From the NCBI RefSeq assembly GCF_002159765.1, contig NZ_NFJH01000001.1, forward strand, positions 124,001 to 188,000: DNA of 64,000 bases. Reading direction: 5' to 3'. A model generated the notes under the pieces. The model searched no databases. It was given only the letters and a program-made list of their open reading frames with translations, and was not told the origin of the DNA. A program made the position numbers and the translations under genes. The DNA comes from Collinsella sp. An268. Its GTDB lineage: Bacteria > Actinomycetota > Coriobacteriia > Coriobacteriales > Coriobacteriaceae. Below, piece by piece: positions 44,445 to 55,231 of this stretch. Each line of letters begins with the position of its first letter. Positions within the stretch are counted from its first letter, which is position 1.

Positions 44445-47027
44445 ATGTGCGATTGTGCCGACCAACAGCTAGAGACGACGGAGATTCCGGCGTACGACGC
44501 GCAGGCCATCGAGGCAAAATGGATGCGCATCTGGGACGAAGAGAACCTTTTTGCCGTCGACACCGATCCCGCTAAGCCCAAGAAGTACGTGCTCGAGATG
44601 TTCCCGTACCCTTCGGGCGACCTTCATATGGGCCACGCCCGCAACTACACCATCGGCGACGCCATGGCGCGTCAGGCCCGTATGCGCGGCTTCGACGTCC
44701 TGCACCCCATCGGCTTCGACGCCTTCGGCCTGCCGGCGGAGAACGCCGCCATCAAGCACAACACCCAGGCAGCCGAGTGGACCTACAAGAACATGGACCA
44801 GGCGCTCGCCACGATGCGCCGCATGGGCTTCTCCTACGATATGGACCGGCTCGTCAGGACCTGCGACCCCGATTACTACAAGTGGGGCCAGTGGATCTTC
44901 GAGAAGCTGTGGGAGCGCGGGCTCGTCTACCGCAAGAAGAGCCCCGTCAACTGGTGCCCCACGTGCAAGACCGTGCTCGCCAACGAGCAGGTTACGGAGG
45001 GTAAGTGCTGGAGGTGCGGCTCGGAGCCCGAGAAGCGCGACCTGGAGCAGTGGTACTTCAAGATCACCGACTACGCGCAGGAGCTGCTCGACGACCTCGA
45101 GAAGCTGCCCGGCTGGCCCGAGCGCGTCAAGCAGATGCAGGCCAACTGGATCGGCCGCTCCGAGGGCGCCGAGATCGACTTCACGCTCTGCGATGCGGAG
45201 GGGCAGCCCACCGACACGAAGATCACCGTGTTCACCACGCGCGCCGATACGCTCTTCGGCTGCACGTTCTTTTTGCTCGCGCCCGAGTACGACGGTCTTA
45301 TGGACCTTGTTGCGGGCACGGAGTGGGAGGCTGACGTTCGCGCCGTCGTGGCGGGGGCGGAGAAGGTCTCCGCCGTCGAGCGCGCGCAGGGCACGCTGGA
45401 GAAGCACGGTGCCTTCACGGGGCGCTACGTGGTGAATCCCGTCAACGGCGAGAAGGTGCCCGTGTGGGTCGCCGATTACGTCGTGTCCGATTACGGCACG
45501 GGCGCGGTCATGGCCGTGCCGTGCGGCGACCAGCGCGACTTCGAGTTCGCCCGCAAGTACAACCTTCCCATCGTCCCGATCATCCTCATGGACGACGAGC
45601 GCGCCGCGCTCGAGGAGGCGGGGGAGTCCATCGACACCTATCATGCCGAGTCGGTCGACTGGAGCGAGGCGCATGCCGCCGAGGGCACGCTCGTGCAGTC
45701 CGGCAAGTACACCGGCATGCGCGGCGGCAAGCACTCCGAGGGCGAGGCGGCCATCGTCGCTGACCTCGAGGCCGCCGGCGCCGGCAAGCGCAGCGTCCAG
45801 TTCCGTCTGCGCGACTGGCTCATCTCGCGCCAGCGCTACTGGGGCAACCCCATCCCCGCCGTGCACTGCGAGCACTGCGGCATCGTTCCCGTGCCCGCCG
45901 ACCAGCTGCCGGTGACGCTTCCCGCCAACCTCGACCTCGGCGCCGGCGAGACGCTCGCCGAGTGCCGCGAGTTCTATGAGACGACGTGCCCTGTGTGCGG
46001 GCGTCCCGCCCGCCGCGAGACGGACACCATGGATACGTTCACGTGCTCGAGCTGGTACTACCTGCGCTACTGCGACCCGCATAACGAGGAGCTGCCGTTC
46101 TCCCGCGAGACGGCCGACCGCTGGATGCCCGTTGACAACTATATCGGCGGCATCGAGCACGCCATCCTCCACCTGCTGTACAGCCGCTTCTTCACCAAGG
46201 CGCTGCGCGACCTGGGGCTGCTCGACGTGGACGAGCCCTTCACCAACCTGCTCTGCCAGGGCATGGTGAAGGATGCCAACGGCGAGACCATGTCCAAATC
46301 CAAGGGCAACGTGGTGCCGCCGAGCTCGGTCATCGAGCCCTACGGCGCCGACACCATGCGCCTCGCCATCCTCTTCATCGCCCCGCCCGAGAAGGACTTC
46401 GACTGGGACGAGGACGCCGTCGCTGGCGCCAACCGCTTCATCCGCCGCGCCTGGCGCATCGTGTGGCAGCTCGCGCTGGCGGGCGATGCGGGCGCGACCC
46501 TCAACAAGGGCGCGCTCGATGCCGCCGGCAAGACGCTGTATCGCGAGCGCCATCGCACCCTCGCCAAGTGCACCGAGGACTTCGACCGCCAGCAGTTCAA
46601 CACGGCGATCTCTGCCATCATGGAGCTCGTCAACGCCGCGTCCGCCTACCTCAACGCCACCGATGCCGCCCCCGAGTCCCGTGACCCGGCGCTCTGCCGC
46701 CTCGTCGCGACCGACATCGTGAGCGCGCTCGCGCCCATCTGCCCGTTCTGGGCGGACGAGCTCTGGCACGCGGCGCTCCACAACGAGGGCAGCGTGTACA
46801 CCGCCCCGTGGCCCGCGTTCGATCTCGCGGAGGCGGCGAGCGACACGGTCGAGATCGCCGTGCAGGTTCTCGGCAAGGTCCGCGGCCGCATCGAGGTCTC
46901 GGTCAATGCCACGAAGGACGACCTGGAGCGCGCGGCCATCGCCGCCGCCGGCAAGTGGATCGAGGGCAAGACGGTCGTGAAGACCATCGTCGTCCCCGGC
47001 AAGCTCGTCAACATCGTCGCCAAGTAG
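44445..47027 (+). CDS. leuS: Leucine--tRNA ligase
   Basis: The 860-residue enzyme charges tRNA-Leu. [24 protein letters not shown] contains the HMGH signature, and [11 protein letters not shown] the KMSKS signature. A CPTC...CWRCG zinc knuckle, the CP1 editing domain ([15 protein letters not shown]) and GYLEY-like residues in the C-terminal domain complete the picture. The length is standard for bacterial LeuRS. The ATG follows AAGGAGAA. The leader contains no Leu-rich short frame, so leader-peptide attenuation as for thrS is not suggested. Confidence 0.98.
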   Translation: MCDCADQQLETTEIPAYDAQAIEAKWMRIWDEENLFAVDTDPAKPKKYVLEMFPYPSGDLHMGHARNYTIGDAMARQARMRGFDVLHPIGFDAFGLPAENAAIKHNTQAAEWTYKNMDQALATMRRMGFSYDMDRLVRTCDPDYYKWGQWIFEKLWERGLVYRKKSPVNWCPTCKTVLANEQVTEGKCWRCGSEPEKRDLEQWYFKITDYAQELLDDLEKLPGWPERVKQMQANWIGRSEGAEIDFTLCDAEGQPTDTKITVFTTRADTLFGCTFFLLAPEYDGLMDLVAGTEWEADVRAVVAGAEKVSAVERAQGTLEKHGAFTGRYVVNPVNGEKVPVWVADYVVSDYGTGAVMAVPCGDQRDFEFARKYNLPIVPIILMDDERAALEEAGESIDTYHAESVDWSEAHAAEGTLVQSGKYTGMRGGKHSEGEAAIVADLEAAGAGKRSVQFRLRDWLISRQRYWGNPIPAVHCEHCGIVPVPADQLPVTLPANLDLGAGETLAECREFYETTCPVCGRPARRETDTMDTFTCSSWYYLRYCDPHNEELPFSRETADRWMPVDNYIGGIEHAILHLLYSRFFTKALRDLGLLDVDEPFTNLLCQGMVKDANGETMSKSKGNVVPPSSVIEPYGADTMRLAILFIAPPEKDFDWDEDAVAGANRFIRRAWRIVWQLALAGDAGATLNKGALDAAGKTLYRERHRTLAKCTEDFDRQQFNTAISAIMELVNAASAYLNATDAAPESRDPALCRLVATDIVSALAPICPFWADELWHAALHNEGSVYTAPWPAFDLAEAASDTVEIAVQVLGKVRGRIEVSVNATKDDLERAAIAAAGKWIEGKTVVKTIVVPGKLVNIVAK

Positions 47028-47039
47028 GCCCGTCGTCCG

Positions 47040-47070
47040 CACACGCCGGGCCCCTCGTGCCCGGCGTGTG
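47040..47070 (+). terminator. Perfect GC-rich hairpin after leuS
   Basis: CACACGCCGGGC (47040-47051) pairs perfectly with GCCCGGCGTGTG (47059-47070), twelve base pairs with a seven-base loop. No T-tract follows, so it may be Rho-assisted or act as an RNA stabiliser. Confidence 0.55.
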
Positions 47071-47151
47071 ATGGATTGGTGGAGAATCGTGCGGTTTTAC
47101 ACCTCGACGGGCTTGTGTTAAGCTCTGTAGCTGGTAATTGAAGTGCAGTTG

Positions 47152-47190
47152 AGAAGGGAGCGGGGTTTCGGCCCTGTTCCCTTCTTGTTT
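47152..47190 (+). promoter_or_regulatory. Attenuator-like hairpin in the rimP-nusA leader
   Basis: AGAAGGGA (47152-47159) pairs with TCCCTTCT (47178-47185), with further GGGG/CCC pairing inside, and CTTGTTT follows. It lies 15 bases before the rimP start, overlapping the region in which NusA-dependent autoregulation could occur. Confidence 0.55.
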
Positions 47191-47204
47191 GAGGAGGGGA
47201 GTAG

Positions 47205-47708
47205 ATGGTCAAGAGCCCGATGGAGCAGCGCATCATCGACGCGCTCGAGACGCTTGCCGCCGAGCACGGCGTCGACATCGTCGATGTCGAGATGGCCGGT
47301 GCGACCAAGGCGCCCTGCGTGCGGGTGCGCCTGGAGGGTGCCGACGGGGAGGCGCTCGGTCTCGATGACATCGCCGCCCAGACCAAGTGGGTGAGCGATG
47401 CGGTCGAGGCGATCGACCCGGTTGCCGGCAGCTACACGCTCGAGGTCTCGAGTCCGGGCATGGCCCGCCCGCTGCGCCGCCCGCGCGATTTCGCACGCTT
47501 CACGGGAGAGGACGTCGACCTGGTGACGACGGCGACCGAGGGCCGCCGCAAGTTCAAGGGCCGGATCGCGGGGGCGACCGAGGAGGCCGTCACGCTCGCG
47601 CTCGAGGGCGACGAGACCGTAACCATCCCCTTTGCAGAGGTAAAGAAGTGCACGCTCAAGCCGGTCTTCGACTTCAAGGGCGGCGCCAAGAAGGAAGGGA
47701 AGAACTAA
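47205..47708 (+). CDS. rimP: Ribosome maturation factor RimP
   Basis: The 167-residue protein acts in 30S subunit maturation. The two-domain RimP signature is seen in the N-terminal VDIVDVEMAGA... and the YTLEVSSPGMARPLRRPRDFARFTGEDVDLVT block. The ATG follows GAGGAGGGG. The stop precedes nusA by one base, so the two are coupled. This is the conserved start of the nusA-infB operon. Confidence 0.95.
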   Translation: MVKSPMEQRIIDALETLAAEHGVDIVDVEMAGATKAPCVRVRLEGADGEALGLDDIAAQTKWVSDAVEAIDPVAGSYTLEVSSPGMARPLRRPRDFARFTGEDVDLVTTATEGRRKFKGRIAGATEEAVTLALEGDETVTIPFAEVKKCTLKPVFDFKGGAKKEGKN

Positions 47709-47709
47709 C

Positions 47710-48966
47710 ATGGCATCCCAGATGATGGAAGCGCTCATGGAGCTCTGCCAGGAGAAGCACATCGACCAGCTCTACCTGATCGACCGCTTGGAGGAGTCGC
47801 TCGCCAAGAGCTACACCGACATCCTGCACCTCCCGTTTGGCGCCGAGGTCACGATCGACCGCGCCACGGGCAAGGTCTACGTCTACGAGCTGGTGCCCGT
47901 GGAGAGCTCCTACAACGAGGAGACCGATGAGTACGGCGAGTTCGAGAAGCGCGACGTGACGCCCAAGGACACGAGCCGCATCGCCGCGAAGCATGCGAAG
48001 GACGAGATCAACGCCATCGTGCGCAACTCCGCCCGCGAGCAGATCTTCGAGGAGTTTTCCGACCGCATCGGCGATATCATCACCGGCACCGTGCTGCAAT
48101 CGACCCCCGACTTCACCATCGTGAAGATCCGCGAGGGCGTCGAGGCGGAGCTCCCGCACTTCGATCAGCGCCGCTATCACGACGAGGACGGGAACCCCAC
48201 CGAGCGCAACGAGCGCCCGGCCGGCGAGCGCTACATGCACAACCAGCGCATCAAGGCCGTAATCATCGACGTGCGCGACCCCAACAACACCGTGCAGCCG
48301 GTCCGCGGCGAACACTCGAGGCCGCCCATCGTCATCTCGCGCACGCACCCCATGCTCATCCGTCGCCTCTTTGAGAACGAGGTGCCGGAGGTCTACGAGG
48401 GAACCGTCGAGGTCATGAGCGTGGCCCGCGAGCCCGGTCAGCGCTCGAAGGTCGCCGTGCGCTCGCTGGACGCCCGCCTCGACCCGGTGGGCGCCTGCGT
48501 CGGCCCCAAGGGCAGCCGCGTGCGCGCGGTCGTCTCGGAGCTCCGCGGCGAGCGCGTGGACGTGATCCTGTGGGACGCCGACCCGGCGCGCTATGTGGGC
48601 AACGCCCTCTCGCCGGCAAAGGTGACCCGCGTGCTCATCGATGAGGAGAAGAACTACGCCGGCGTGATCGTGCCGGACGACCAGCTCTCGCTCGCCATCG
48701 GCAAGGAGGGCCAGAACGCCCGCCTCGCCGCCCGCCTCACCGGCTGGCACATCGATATCAAGAGCGAGACGCTCGCCGCCGACATCCTGCGCAACATGCC
48801 GGCCCGTCCGGAGCCCGAGGACGACCTGATCGATGACGGCGAGCCTGCTCGCTGTCAGTACGTGAGCGAGGACGGCGTGCGCTGCCGCAACCAGGCCCGC
48901 CCGGGATCGCGCTTCTGCGGCGTGCACGAGCAGGATGCCATCGACGCTGCGGAGGACCTCATCTAG
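47710..48966 (+). CDS. nusA: Transcription termination/antitermination factor NusA with a zinc-binding-like tail
   Basis: The protein has 418 residues: an N-terminal RNA polymerase-binding domain, an S1 domain around 135-200, and two KH domains with [40 protein letters not shown] and [24 protein letters not shown]. Unlike most NusA proteins it ends in a short Cys-rich tail: Cys382, Cys392, Cys403 and His406 in the block starting [11 protein letters not shown] and ending FCGVH, the spacing of a zinc knuckle. The usual ylxR gene is absent between nusA and infB, and the tail may have replaced it. Confidence 0.96.
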   Translation: MASQMMEALMELCQEKHIDQLYLIDRLEESLAKSYTDILHLPFGAEVTIDRATGKVYVYELVPVESSYNEETDEYGEFEKRDVTPKDTSRIAAKHAKDEINAIVRNSAREQIFEEFSDRIGDIITGTVLQSTPDFTIVKIREGVEAELPHFDQRRYHDEDGNPTERNERPAGERYMHNQRIKAVIIDVRDPNNTVQPVRGEHSRPPIVISRTHPMLIRRLFENEVPEVYEGTVEVMSVAREPGQRSKVAVRSLDARLDPVGACVGPKGSRVRAVVSELRGERVDVILWDADPARYVGNALSPAKVTRVLIDEEKNYAGVIVPDDQLSLAIGKEGQNARLAARLTGWHIDIKSETLAADILRNMPARPEPEDDLIDDGEPARCQYVSEDGVRCRNQARPGSRFCGVHEQDAIDAAEDLI

Positions 48967-49060
48967 CGGCGGGCGCGGCACCGGCAGGACCGTCCGCGAC
49001 CCACACGTTCGATTGAGCTTTCGCTGGGGCGCCCGTGCGCCCGAGAGGTAGGTGACAGGT

Positions 49061-51745
49061 ATGGCAAAGATCCGCGTATCGAGCCTTGCCAAGGAATTTG
49101 GAATGACCTCCAAGGAGCTTCTGGGCCATCTGGAGGATATGAAGATCCCCGCCAAGACCCCGTCTTCGGCGCTGGAGGACGCATACGTCTCCATGGTGCG
49201 CAAGAAGCTCGCACCCGTGCTCGAGGCCCGCGCCGCCGAGATCGAGGCCGCGCGCAAGGCCGAGGAGGAGGCCGCCGAGGCCGAGGAGCGCGAGCGCCGC
49301 GAGGCCGAGGAGCGCGAGCGGCTGGCCGCCGAGGCGCGCCGCGAGGAGGAGCGCCGTCTCTCCCTCGCAGCCGCAGCGGCCGAGGAGGCGGCGCGGGCCG
49401 CAGCCGCCGCTGCCGAGAAGGAGGCGCGCGAGCGCGCCGAGCGCGAGGCGCGCGAGGCCGAGCTCGAGGCGAAGCGCCGCGCGGTGCCCGCGAGCGACTC
49501 GGGCCAGCGCTTCCGCTCCCTTCTCGACCAGATCGCCGCGCAGGAGGAGGTCCTGAAGGAGCGTAAGGCCGAGGAGGCCCAGAAGAAGGAGCAGAAGGCA
49601 GCCGAGCGCACGCGGCGCGGCGGCGAGCGTCGCGCCGGCCGCAAGAACGAGGCCGCCGCGCGCACGGAGGCCGCTGCCGCTCCGCATCGCCGCAATGCCA
49701 GCGCCCCGAGCGTTCCCGCCGGCATGGACGTTCCCTCGCCCGATAAGGCGGGCAAGGGCAAGCGTCGCCGCGGTGGGCACGTCGCCGAGGAGGACCGTTA
49801 CGCCCGCATGGCGCGCGAGGCGGAGGAGTACAGCCGCGAGCGCGTGCTCGAGGAGGCCCGCGCCGCCGTCGAGGAGGCGAGCCGCGAGTCCACCGGCCGC
49901 CGCAAGAAGCGCAAGGAGAAGCGCGAGCGCGAGGCCGCCCGCGCCGCCGAGGAGCAGAAGATCGAGCAGGCGAAGGCCCAGGGCATCTCGGTCGAGGAGC
50001 TCGACGCCGTCCGCGTCTCCGAGGGCGTGACCGTCGCCGAGCTCGCCGAGGCGCTCGACGTCCCCGCTAACGACATCATCAAGCGCCTGTTCCTGCTGGG
50101 CACGCCGCTCACCATGACGCAGTCCATGTCGAACGACCTCGTCGAGCTCGTCGCCGACGACCTCGGGCGCCAGATCAAGATCATCAGCCCCGAGGAGGAG
50201 AACTCCTTCACGTTCTATGACGATCCGGCGGACCTCAAGCCGCGCCCGCCCGTGGTTACCGTTATGGGCCACGTCGACCACGGCAAGACGAGCCTGCTCG
50301 ACGCCATCCGCCACACCGGCGTCGCCGCGCACGAGGCGGGCGGCATCACTCAGCACATCGGCGCCTCCGAGATCATGATCGGCGGCCGTCAGATCACGTT
50401 CGTCGACACCCCGGGCCACGAGGCGTTCACGGCGATGCGCGCCCGCGGCGCGAAGGTGACCGACGTCGTCGTGCTCGTTGTCGCCGCCGACGACGGCGTC
50501 ATGCCCCAGACGATCGAGGCTATCAACCACTCCAAGGCGGCCGGCGTGCCCATCGTCGTCGCCGTCAACAAGTGCGACAAGCCCGATGCGAACCCCGACC
50601 GCGTGCGCCAGGAGCTCGTCGAGTTCGGCGTCATCCCCGAGGAATGGGGCGGTCAGAACATGTTCGTGAACGTCTCCGCCAAGACGCGCGAGGGTATCGA
50701 CGACCTGCTCGAGACCATTCTTCTTCAGGCCGACGTCCTCGAGCTCAAGGCCAACCCCGACACGTTCGCCTCCGGCTACATCCTCGAGGGCAAGCTCGAC
50801 CGCGGCCGCGGCCCGGTGGCGACCGTCATCGTCAACCGCGGTACGCTCCACGTGGGCGACGCCATCGTCGCGGGCATGTGCTTCGGCCGCGTCCGCGCCA
50901 TGCTCGACCAGCGCGGCCAGAACAAGGGCGAGGCGCGTCCCTCCGACGCCGTGGAGATCCTCGGCCTTGACTCCGTGCCCGTGGCGGGCGACGAGTTCCG
51001 CGTCTTCGAGGACGAGCGCGACGCCAAGAAGCTTGCCGACGAGCGCGCCCTGAAGGCCCGTATCGAGGAGCAGAGCAAGGTCAAGCACGTCACGCTCGAG
51101 ACACTCTTCGACGAGATGAACGAGAACGAGCTCAAGGAGCTCAACCTCGTCGTCAAGGCCGACGTCCAAGGCTCCATCGAGGCGCTCGCCGACGCCCTCG
51201 GCAAGATGGATCAGTCCGAGGTCCGCATCAACATCATCCATTCGGCGGTCGGAGCCATTTCCGAGACCGACGTCATCCTGGCGGCCGCCTCGAACGCCAT
51301 CATCGTCGGCTTTGGCGTGCGTCCGCAGGCCAAGGCCCGCGACCTCGCCGAGCGCGAGAACGTCCAGATCAAGACGTACTCCATCATCTACAAGGCCATC
51401 GAGGACATCGATGCCGCGCGCATCGGTATGCTCAAGCCCACGGAGGAGGAGGTCCAGACCGGTTCCGCGGAGGTCCGCGAGACGTTCCGCGTCCCCAAGG
51501 CCGGCCTCATCGCGGGCTGCATGGTCACCGAGGGCGAGATCAGCCGCGACGACCAGGTGCGCGTCGTGCGCGACGGCGTCGTCGTCTTCGACGGCAAGTT
51601 CGCGTCCATGCGCCGCTTCAAGGACGACGTCAAGTCCGTCAAGTCCGGCTACGAGTGCGGTCTCGGCATCGAGCGGTTCCAGGATATCCATGTGGGCGAC
51701 ATCCTCGAGGCCTACAAGGTCGTCGAGGTCGCCCGCACCGAGTAG
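49061..51745 (+). CDS. infB: Translation initiation factor IF-2
   Basis: The 894-residue GTPase brings fMet-tRNA to the 30S subunit. The N-terminal IF2 domain ([25 protein letters not shown]) is followed by about 300 residues of charged coiled coil rich in Glu, Ala and Arg. The G domain has GHVDHGKTS (near residue 405), DTPGHEAF and NKCDKP; IF2 C-terminal domains complete it. I start at ATG 49061; an in-frame GTG nine bases earlier is an alternative. The long N-terminal extension is typical of Actinobacteria. Confidence 0.98.
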   Translation: MAKIRVSSLAKEFGMTSKELLGHLEDMKIPAKTPSSALEDAYVSMVRKKLAPVLEARAAEIEAARKAEEEAAEAEERERREAEERERLAAEARREEERRLSLAAAAAEEAARAAAAAAEKEARERAEREAREAELEAKRRAVPASDSGQRFRSLLDQIAAQEEVLKERKAEEAQKKEQKAAERTRRGGERRAGRKNEAAARTEAAAAPHRRNASAPSVPAGMDVPSPDKAGKGKRRRGGHVAEEDRYARMAREAEEYSRERVLEEARAAVEEASRESTGRRKKRKEKREREAARAAEEQKIEQAKAQGISVEELDAVRVSEGVTVAELAEALDVPANDIIKRLFLLGTPLTMTQSMSNDLVELVADDLGRQIKIISPEEENSFTFYDDPADLKPRPPVVTVMGHVDHGKTSLLDAIRHTGVAAHEAGGITQHIGASEIMIGGRQITFVDTPGHEAFTAMRARGAKVTDVVVLVVAADDGVMPQTIEAINHSKAAGVPIVVAVNKCDKPDANPDRVRQELVEFGVIPEEWGGQNMFVNVSAKTREGIDDLLETILLQADVLELKANPDTFASGYILEGKLDRGRGPVATVIVNRGTLHVGDAIVAGMCFGRVRAMLDQRGQNKGEARPSDAVEILGLDSVPVAGDEFRVFEDERDAKKLADERALKARIEEQSKVKHVTLETLFDEMNENELKELNLVVKADVQGSIEALADALGKMDQSEVRINIIHSAVGAISETDVILAAASNAIIVGFGVRPQAKARDLAERENVQIKTYSIIYKAIEDIDAARIGMLKPTEEEVQTGSAEVRETFRVPKAGLIAGCMVTEGEISRDDQVRVVRDGVVVFDGKFASMRRFKDDVKSVKSGYECGLGIERFQDIHVGDILEAYKVVEVARTE

Positions 51746-51760
51746 GGGAGGCCGGTTCAG

Positions 51761-52249
51761 GTGAAGCAGAACAGCTTGACCCGCCGGCTCTCGGCTCAGC
51801 TGCGCGAGAAGCTCGGCTACATCCTCCTGTTCGAGATCGCGGACCCGCGTCTCGACCTCGTGACGCTCACCGGCGTCGAAGTCGCCCAGGACCGCTCCTT
51901 CGCACGCATCTTCGTCTCCTGTGACGGGGACCGCTACGAGGAGGTCCTGGAGGCCCTCGACGCTGCGCGCGGCCGCATTCGCAGCCTTCTGGCCCGCGCT
52001 CTTGACTGGCGCGTGACGCCCGAGCTCGAGTTTCGCATCGACCGCTCCACCGACGAGGCGGAGCGTATCGCCCGGGCGCTCGAGAACGTGCCCGAGACGC
52101 TTTCCGTGCCGAAGGACGAGGAGGGCTACCCCCTCGCGGCGGATGGCGACGACGCGCCCGTGGCCGACGACGCGGCCGATGAGGGGGACGATCCGGGCGA
52201 CGCGCCGTTTGGCGCCGCTTTTGCCGCCGAGGAGGCGCCCGATGCATAA
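51761..52249 (+). CDS. rbfA: Ribosome-binding factor A
   Basis: The 162-residue protein helps mature the 30S subunit and process 16S rRNA. RLSAQLREKLGYILLFEIADPRLDLVTLTGVEVAQDRSFARIFVS is the RbfA KH-like core. The last 45 residues (EDEEGYPLAADGDDAPVADDAADEGDDPG region) form an acidic tail that is not part of the family core. The GTG start follows GGGGAGG. The stop overlaps the nrnA start. Confidence 0.95.
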   Translation: MKQNSLTRRLSAQLREKLGYILLFEIADPRLDLVTLTGVEVAQDRSFARIFVSCDGDRYEEVLEALDAARGRIRSLLARALDWRVTPELEFRIDRSTDEAERIARALENVPETLSVPKDEEGYPLAADGDDAPVADDAADEGDDPGDAPFGAAFAAEEAPDA

Positions 52250-53276
52250 GGAGCCTCCGCGGGGCGCCTGCGTCGAGTTCGCGGATGCATTCGCGCGCTT
52301 GACGACCCTCGTTGAGGGCGCCCGAACCATCGCCATCTGCGGTCACACCTCGCCTGACGGAGACGCTCTGGGGTCGGTACTCGGCCTCGGGGCGGCCCTG
52401 CGCGCCCGCTACCCGGAGAAGGACGTCACCTTCCTTCTGGCAGACGATGCGCCGGTGCCCCGCATCTACCGGTTTCTCGTCGGTTCGGCCGATCTTGTCC
52501 CGGCGCTCGCCTATGCGGATGCCCCCGACCTCTTTATAGCGGTCGATTGCCCGGTGCTCGAGCGCCTGGCCGATGCGCGGGCGGTCGCCGAGCGCGCCGC
52601 CCATGTGGCCGTGTTCGATCACCATCCGTGCCGCGAGGAGTTTGCCGAGGTCGTCGTGAGGCGCGTCCAGTGCGCCGCCACGGCCGTGCTCATCCACGCG
52701 TTCCTCGCGTATCGCGGGGATCCCATCGCGCCCACGGTTGCCACGGCGCTCCTCTGCGGCATCGTGACGGATACCGGTCGTTTCCAGTATCAGAACGCCG
52801 ACCCCGAGGCCTTCGCGGTGGCGGCGCACCTCGTCTCCTGCGGCGCCGATCCCGCGCGCATCTCGCTCGAGGTCTATCAGAGCCAGCGCATCGAGTACCT
52901 CATGCTCGAGTCGCTCGTCATGGGCCGCATCCGCACCGTGGCGGACGGCCGCGTCGCCTACAGCTTCGCTAGGGCCGAGGATCTGGAGAAGCGCCGCGTG
53001 AGTCAGGACGAGTGCGACGGCCTCGTCGACGTCGTGCGCTCCGTGCAGGGGGTCGAGGTCTGCCTGTTTCTCAAGGAGTGCGCGTGCGGGCTCGTCCGCG
53101 GCAACCTGCGCTCCAAGGGTGCGCTCGACGTCTCCGGCGTCGCCGCCCTCTTCGGCGGCGGCGGGCACGCCGCTGCGGCCGGCTTCACGTACGAGGGCAC
53201 CATAGAGGACGCCCTCGCGGTGGCGCTCCCCAAGCTCACGGAGCTCGTCGAACGCTCAGACGAGCCTGCGGCGTAG
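52242..53276 (+). CDS. nrnA: DHH/DHHA1-family phosphoesterase, NrnA-like
   Basis: The 344-residue protein carries the DHH-type motifs: AICGHTSPDGDALGSVLGLG, IAVDCPVLERL, VAVFDHHPCREEF, LLCGIVTDTGRF, and C-terminal DHHA1 with GGGGHAAAAGF. NrnA proteins degrade nanoRNAs and dephosphorylate pAp; related enzymes hydrolyse cyclic dinucleotide products. It starts inside the rbfA end (eight-base overlap), in the conserved rbfA-nrnA-truB order. Confidence 0.93.
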   Translation: MHKEPPRGACVEFADAFARLTTLVEGARTIAICGHTSPDGDALGSVLGLGAALRARYPEKDVTFLLADDAPVPRIYRFLVGSADLVPALAYADAPDLFIAVDCPVLERLADARAVAERAAHVAVFDHHPCREEFAEVVVRRVQCAATAVLIHAFLAYRGDPIAPTVATALLCGIVTDTGRFQYQNADPEAFAVAAHLVSCGADPARISLEVYQSQRIEYLMLESLVMGRIRTVADGRVAYSFARAEDLEKRRVSQDECDGLVDVVRSVQGVEVCLFLKECACGLVRGNLRSKGALDVSGVAALFGGGGHAAAAGFTYEGTIEDALAVALPKLTELVERSDEPAA

Positions 53277-53285
53277 GGCGGCGCC

Positions 53286-54227
53286 ATGGCAAAGCGACAG
53301 GTGAGCAGGATCAACTGCCTGCTCGGTATCGATAAGCCCCAGGGTATGACCTCGCATGACGTCGTAGCCCGCGTTCGGCGTGCCCTGGGCGAGCGCCGCG
53401 TGGGCCACGCCGGAACGCTCGACCCCATGGCGACTGGCGTCATGGTGGTGGGCATAGGCCAGGCTACGCGCCTTCTGGGGCTTCTGACGCTCGACACGAA
53501 GGCCTACGTGGCGGAGATCTCCTTTGGCGCCGAGACCAACACCGACGACCTTGAGGGAACCGTCACGCGCGAGGCCGCCGTGCCCGCCGAGGTCGGCGAC
53601 GCGGCCTTCGCCCGCGAGGTGCTCGCCGGGATGCACGGGGTCCAGGACCAGGTCCCACCGGCATTCTCGGCCATCTCCGTCGAGGGGGTCCGCTCCTATC
53701 GCCGTGCCCGGGCGGGGGAGGAGGTCGCGCTTCCTCCCCGGCGCATCGAGGTCATCGACGCCCTGCTTCTTGGGGTCGGCGCCGGCCCGCGCGGCCCGGT
53801 CTGGACCGTTGCCTTCACCGTGAGCAAGGGCACCTACATCCGGGCTCTCGCGCGCGACCTCGGGCGCCGTGTGGGTTCGGCGGCGCATCTGACGGCGCTC
53901 AGGCGCACGGCTTCGGGGTCTATCGGCCTCGGCCAGTGCCTCGCGCTCGATGCGGTGGAGCCGGCGGGCGCCCTTCGGAGTGCGCTCGACCCCGTGGCGG
54001 CGCTCGGTGCGTTGGCGCTGCCGCTCCCGGCGGCGCTCGCGGCGGATGTCCAGAACGGCCGCCGCCTGCCGTGGGACGCCGTCGGGCGCGCGCGACCCGC
54101 TCCCGGCCCCGAGCAGCGCATCGCGCTTGTCGCCGACGGCGCTGTCGCCGCCCTCGCGCATGTGGACGCGCAGACCCTCGCGCCCGACCTTGTCTTTCCG
54201 CAACCAATCGGAGGTGTTCGCCCTTGA
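53286..54227 (+). CDS. truB: tRNA pseudouridine-55 synthase TruB
   Basis: The 313-residue enzyme makes pseudouridine 55 in the T-loop of tRNAs. LLGIDKPQGMTSHDVVARVRR and RRVGHAGTLDPMATGVMVVGIGQATRL contain the catalytic Asp in GTLDP; SKGTYIRALARDLGR is a further signature. The start follows the nrnA stop by nine bases, and the stop shares a base with ribF. Confidence 0.97.
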   Translation: MAKRQVSRINCLLGIDKPQGMTSHDVVARVRRALGERRVGHAGTLDPMATGVMVVGIGQATRLLGLLTLDTKAYVAEISFGAETNTDDLEGTVTREAAVPAEVGDAAFAREVLAGMHGVQDQVPPAFSAISVEGVRSYRRARAGEEVALPPRRIEVIDALLLGVGAGPRGPVWTVAFTVSKGTYIRALARDLGRRVGSAAHLTALRRTASGSIGLGQCLALDAVEPAGALRSALDPVAALGALALPLPAALAADVQNGRRLPWDAVGRARPAPGPEQRIALVADGAVAALAHVDAQTLAPDLVFPQPIGGVRP

Positions 54228-55231
54228 TGCCCGATCGCTCGGAACTCGTTAGGGACTTCATGCTGGAGAGCGGCGGCGCGCCGCTCTATCGCCTGGACGA
54301 TTCCGCGCGCTCTGCCGTCCTTCCGCCTGCGGCCATCGCCATCGGCGCCTTCGACGGCATGCATCGGGGCCATGCCGACCTCATCGCCCGTACCGTCGCC
54401 GATGCGCGCGAGCGTGGCGTTGCGGCCTATGCGGTCACGTTCGACCCGGATCCCGACCGCGTGGTCGCCCCCGAGCCCGTGCCGCACCTTCTCGCCATGG
54501 AGGACCGCTGGCGGCTCCTCGCGGCCTCGGGCGTCGATGGCATCGTCGTCATCCCCTTTACCCCCGAGCTCGCCCGGCTCGACCATGCGGCGTTCTTCGA
54601 GCGGGTCCTGCTACCGCACGTACCTTTGGTGTCGGTGCATGTGGGAAGCGATTTCCGGCTCGGCGCCGGCGGGGCATCCACGGTAGATACCATGCGCGCC
54701 TGGCTCCGACCGCGCGGGATCGCGATGTACGGGCATGACCTCGTGTGCGACGAGGGCTCGGTCGTCTCCGCAACGCGCATCCGCCGCTCCCTCGCCCAGG
54801 GGGATGTCGCAGGCGCCGCGCGCGAGCTCGGACGCCGCTTCGCCGTGCGCGGGACGGTTGAGGCGGGGCGCCATGAGGGGACCGATATGGGGTTCCCCAC
54901 GGCAAACATCAAGGTGCCCTCCGGGATCCAATTGCCCCAGGACGGCGTCTACGCCGGGTTGGGCCTCGTCGGGCGCACCGTCTGGCCCGCTGCCATCAAC
55001 GTCGGCATACCGCCCATGTTCGCCGGCTGCGCGGGTTCCGCGATGCTCGAGGCGAACCTCATCGGCTTCACGGGCCAGATCTACGGCGAGGCGTGCGCGC
55101 TCGCCTTCGACCGTCGCCTGCGCGCCTCGCAGGAGTTCGCCTCGCGCGACGATCTCATCGCGGCGGTTCTGGGTAACATCGATGACGTGCGGCAGCAGTT
55201 TGGCGAGAGCGGGGTGGAGCTTGGCCTATGA
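54227..55231 (+). CDS. ribF: Bifunctional riboflavin kinase/FMN adenylyltransferase
   Basis: The 334-residue protein makes FMN and FAD. IAIGAFDGMHRGHADLIART is the nucleotidyltransferase HXGH-type loop, SATRIRRSLAQGDVAGAARELGR links the domains, and the kinase part has GTDMGFPTANIKV. The ATG overlaps the truB TGA. It has a 30-residue N-terminal extension before the family core (MPDRSELVRDFMLESG), so a later start near residue 35 cannot be excluded, but the overlap supports 54227. Confidence 0.95.
   Translation: MPDRSELVRDFMLESGGAPLYRLDDSARSAVLPPAAIAIGAFDGMHRGHADLIARTVADARERGVAAYAVTFDPDPDRVVAPEPVPHLLAMEDRWRLLAASGVDGIVVIPFTPELARLDHAAFFERVLLPHVPLVSVHVGSDFRLGAGGASTVDTMRAWLRPRGIAMYGHDLVCDEGSVVSATRIRRSLAQGDVAGAARELGRRFAVRGTVEAGRHEGTDMGFPTANIKVPSGIQLPQDGVYAGLGLVGRTVWPAAINVGIPPMFAGCAGSAMLEANLIGFTGQIYGEACALAFDRRLRASQEFASRDDLIAAVLGNIDDVRQQFGESGVELGL

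Noticed and set aside
48959-52336. A 1125-codon minus-strand open frame opposite infB
   Set aside because: It is the antisense of the coding infB frame in very GC-rich DNA; its sequence is repetitive, rich in Leu, Gly, Arg and Ala, and it has no domain or ribosome-binding site. Other long minus-strand frames, such as those opposite valS, leuS and the PTS-sulfatase genes, were rejected for the same reason.
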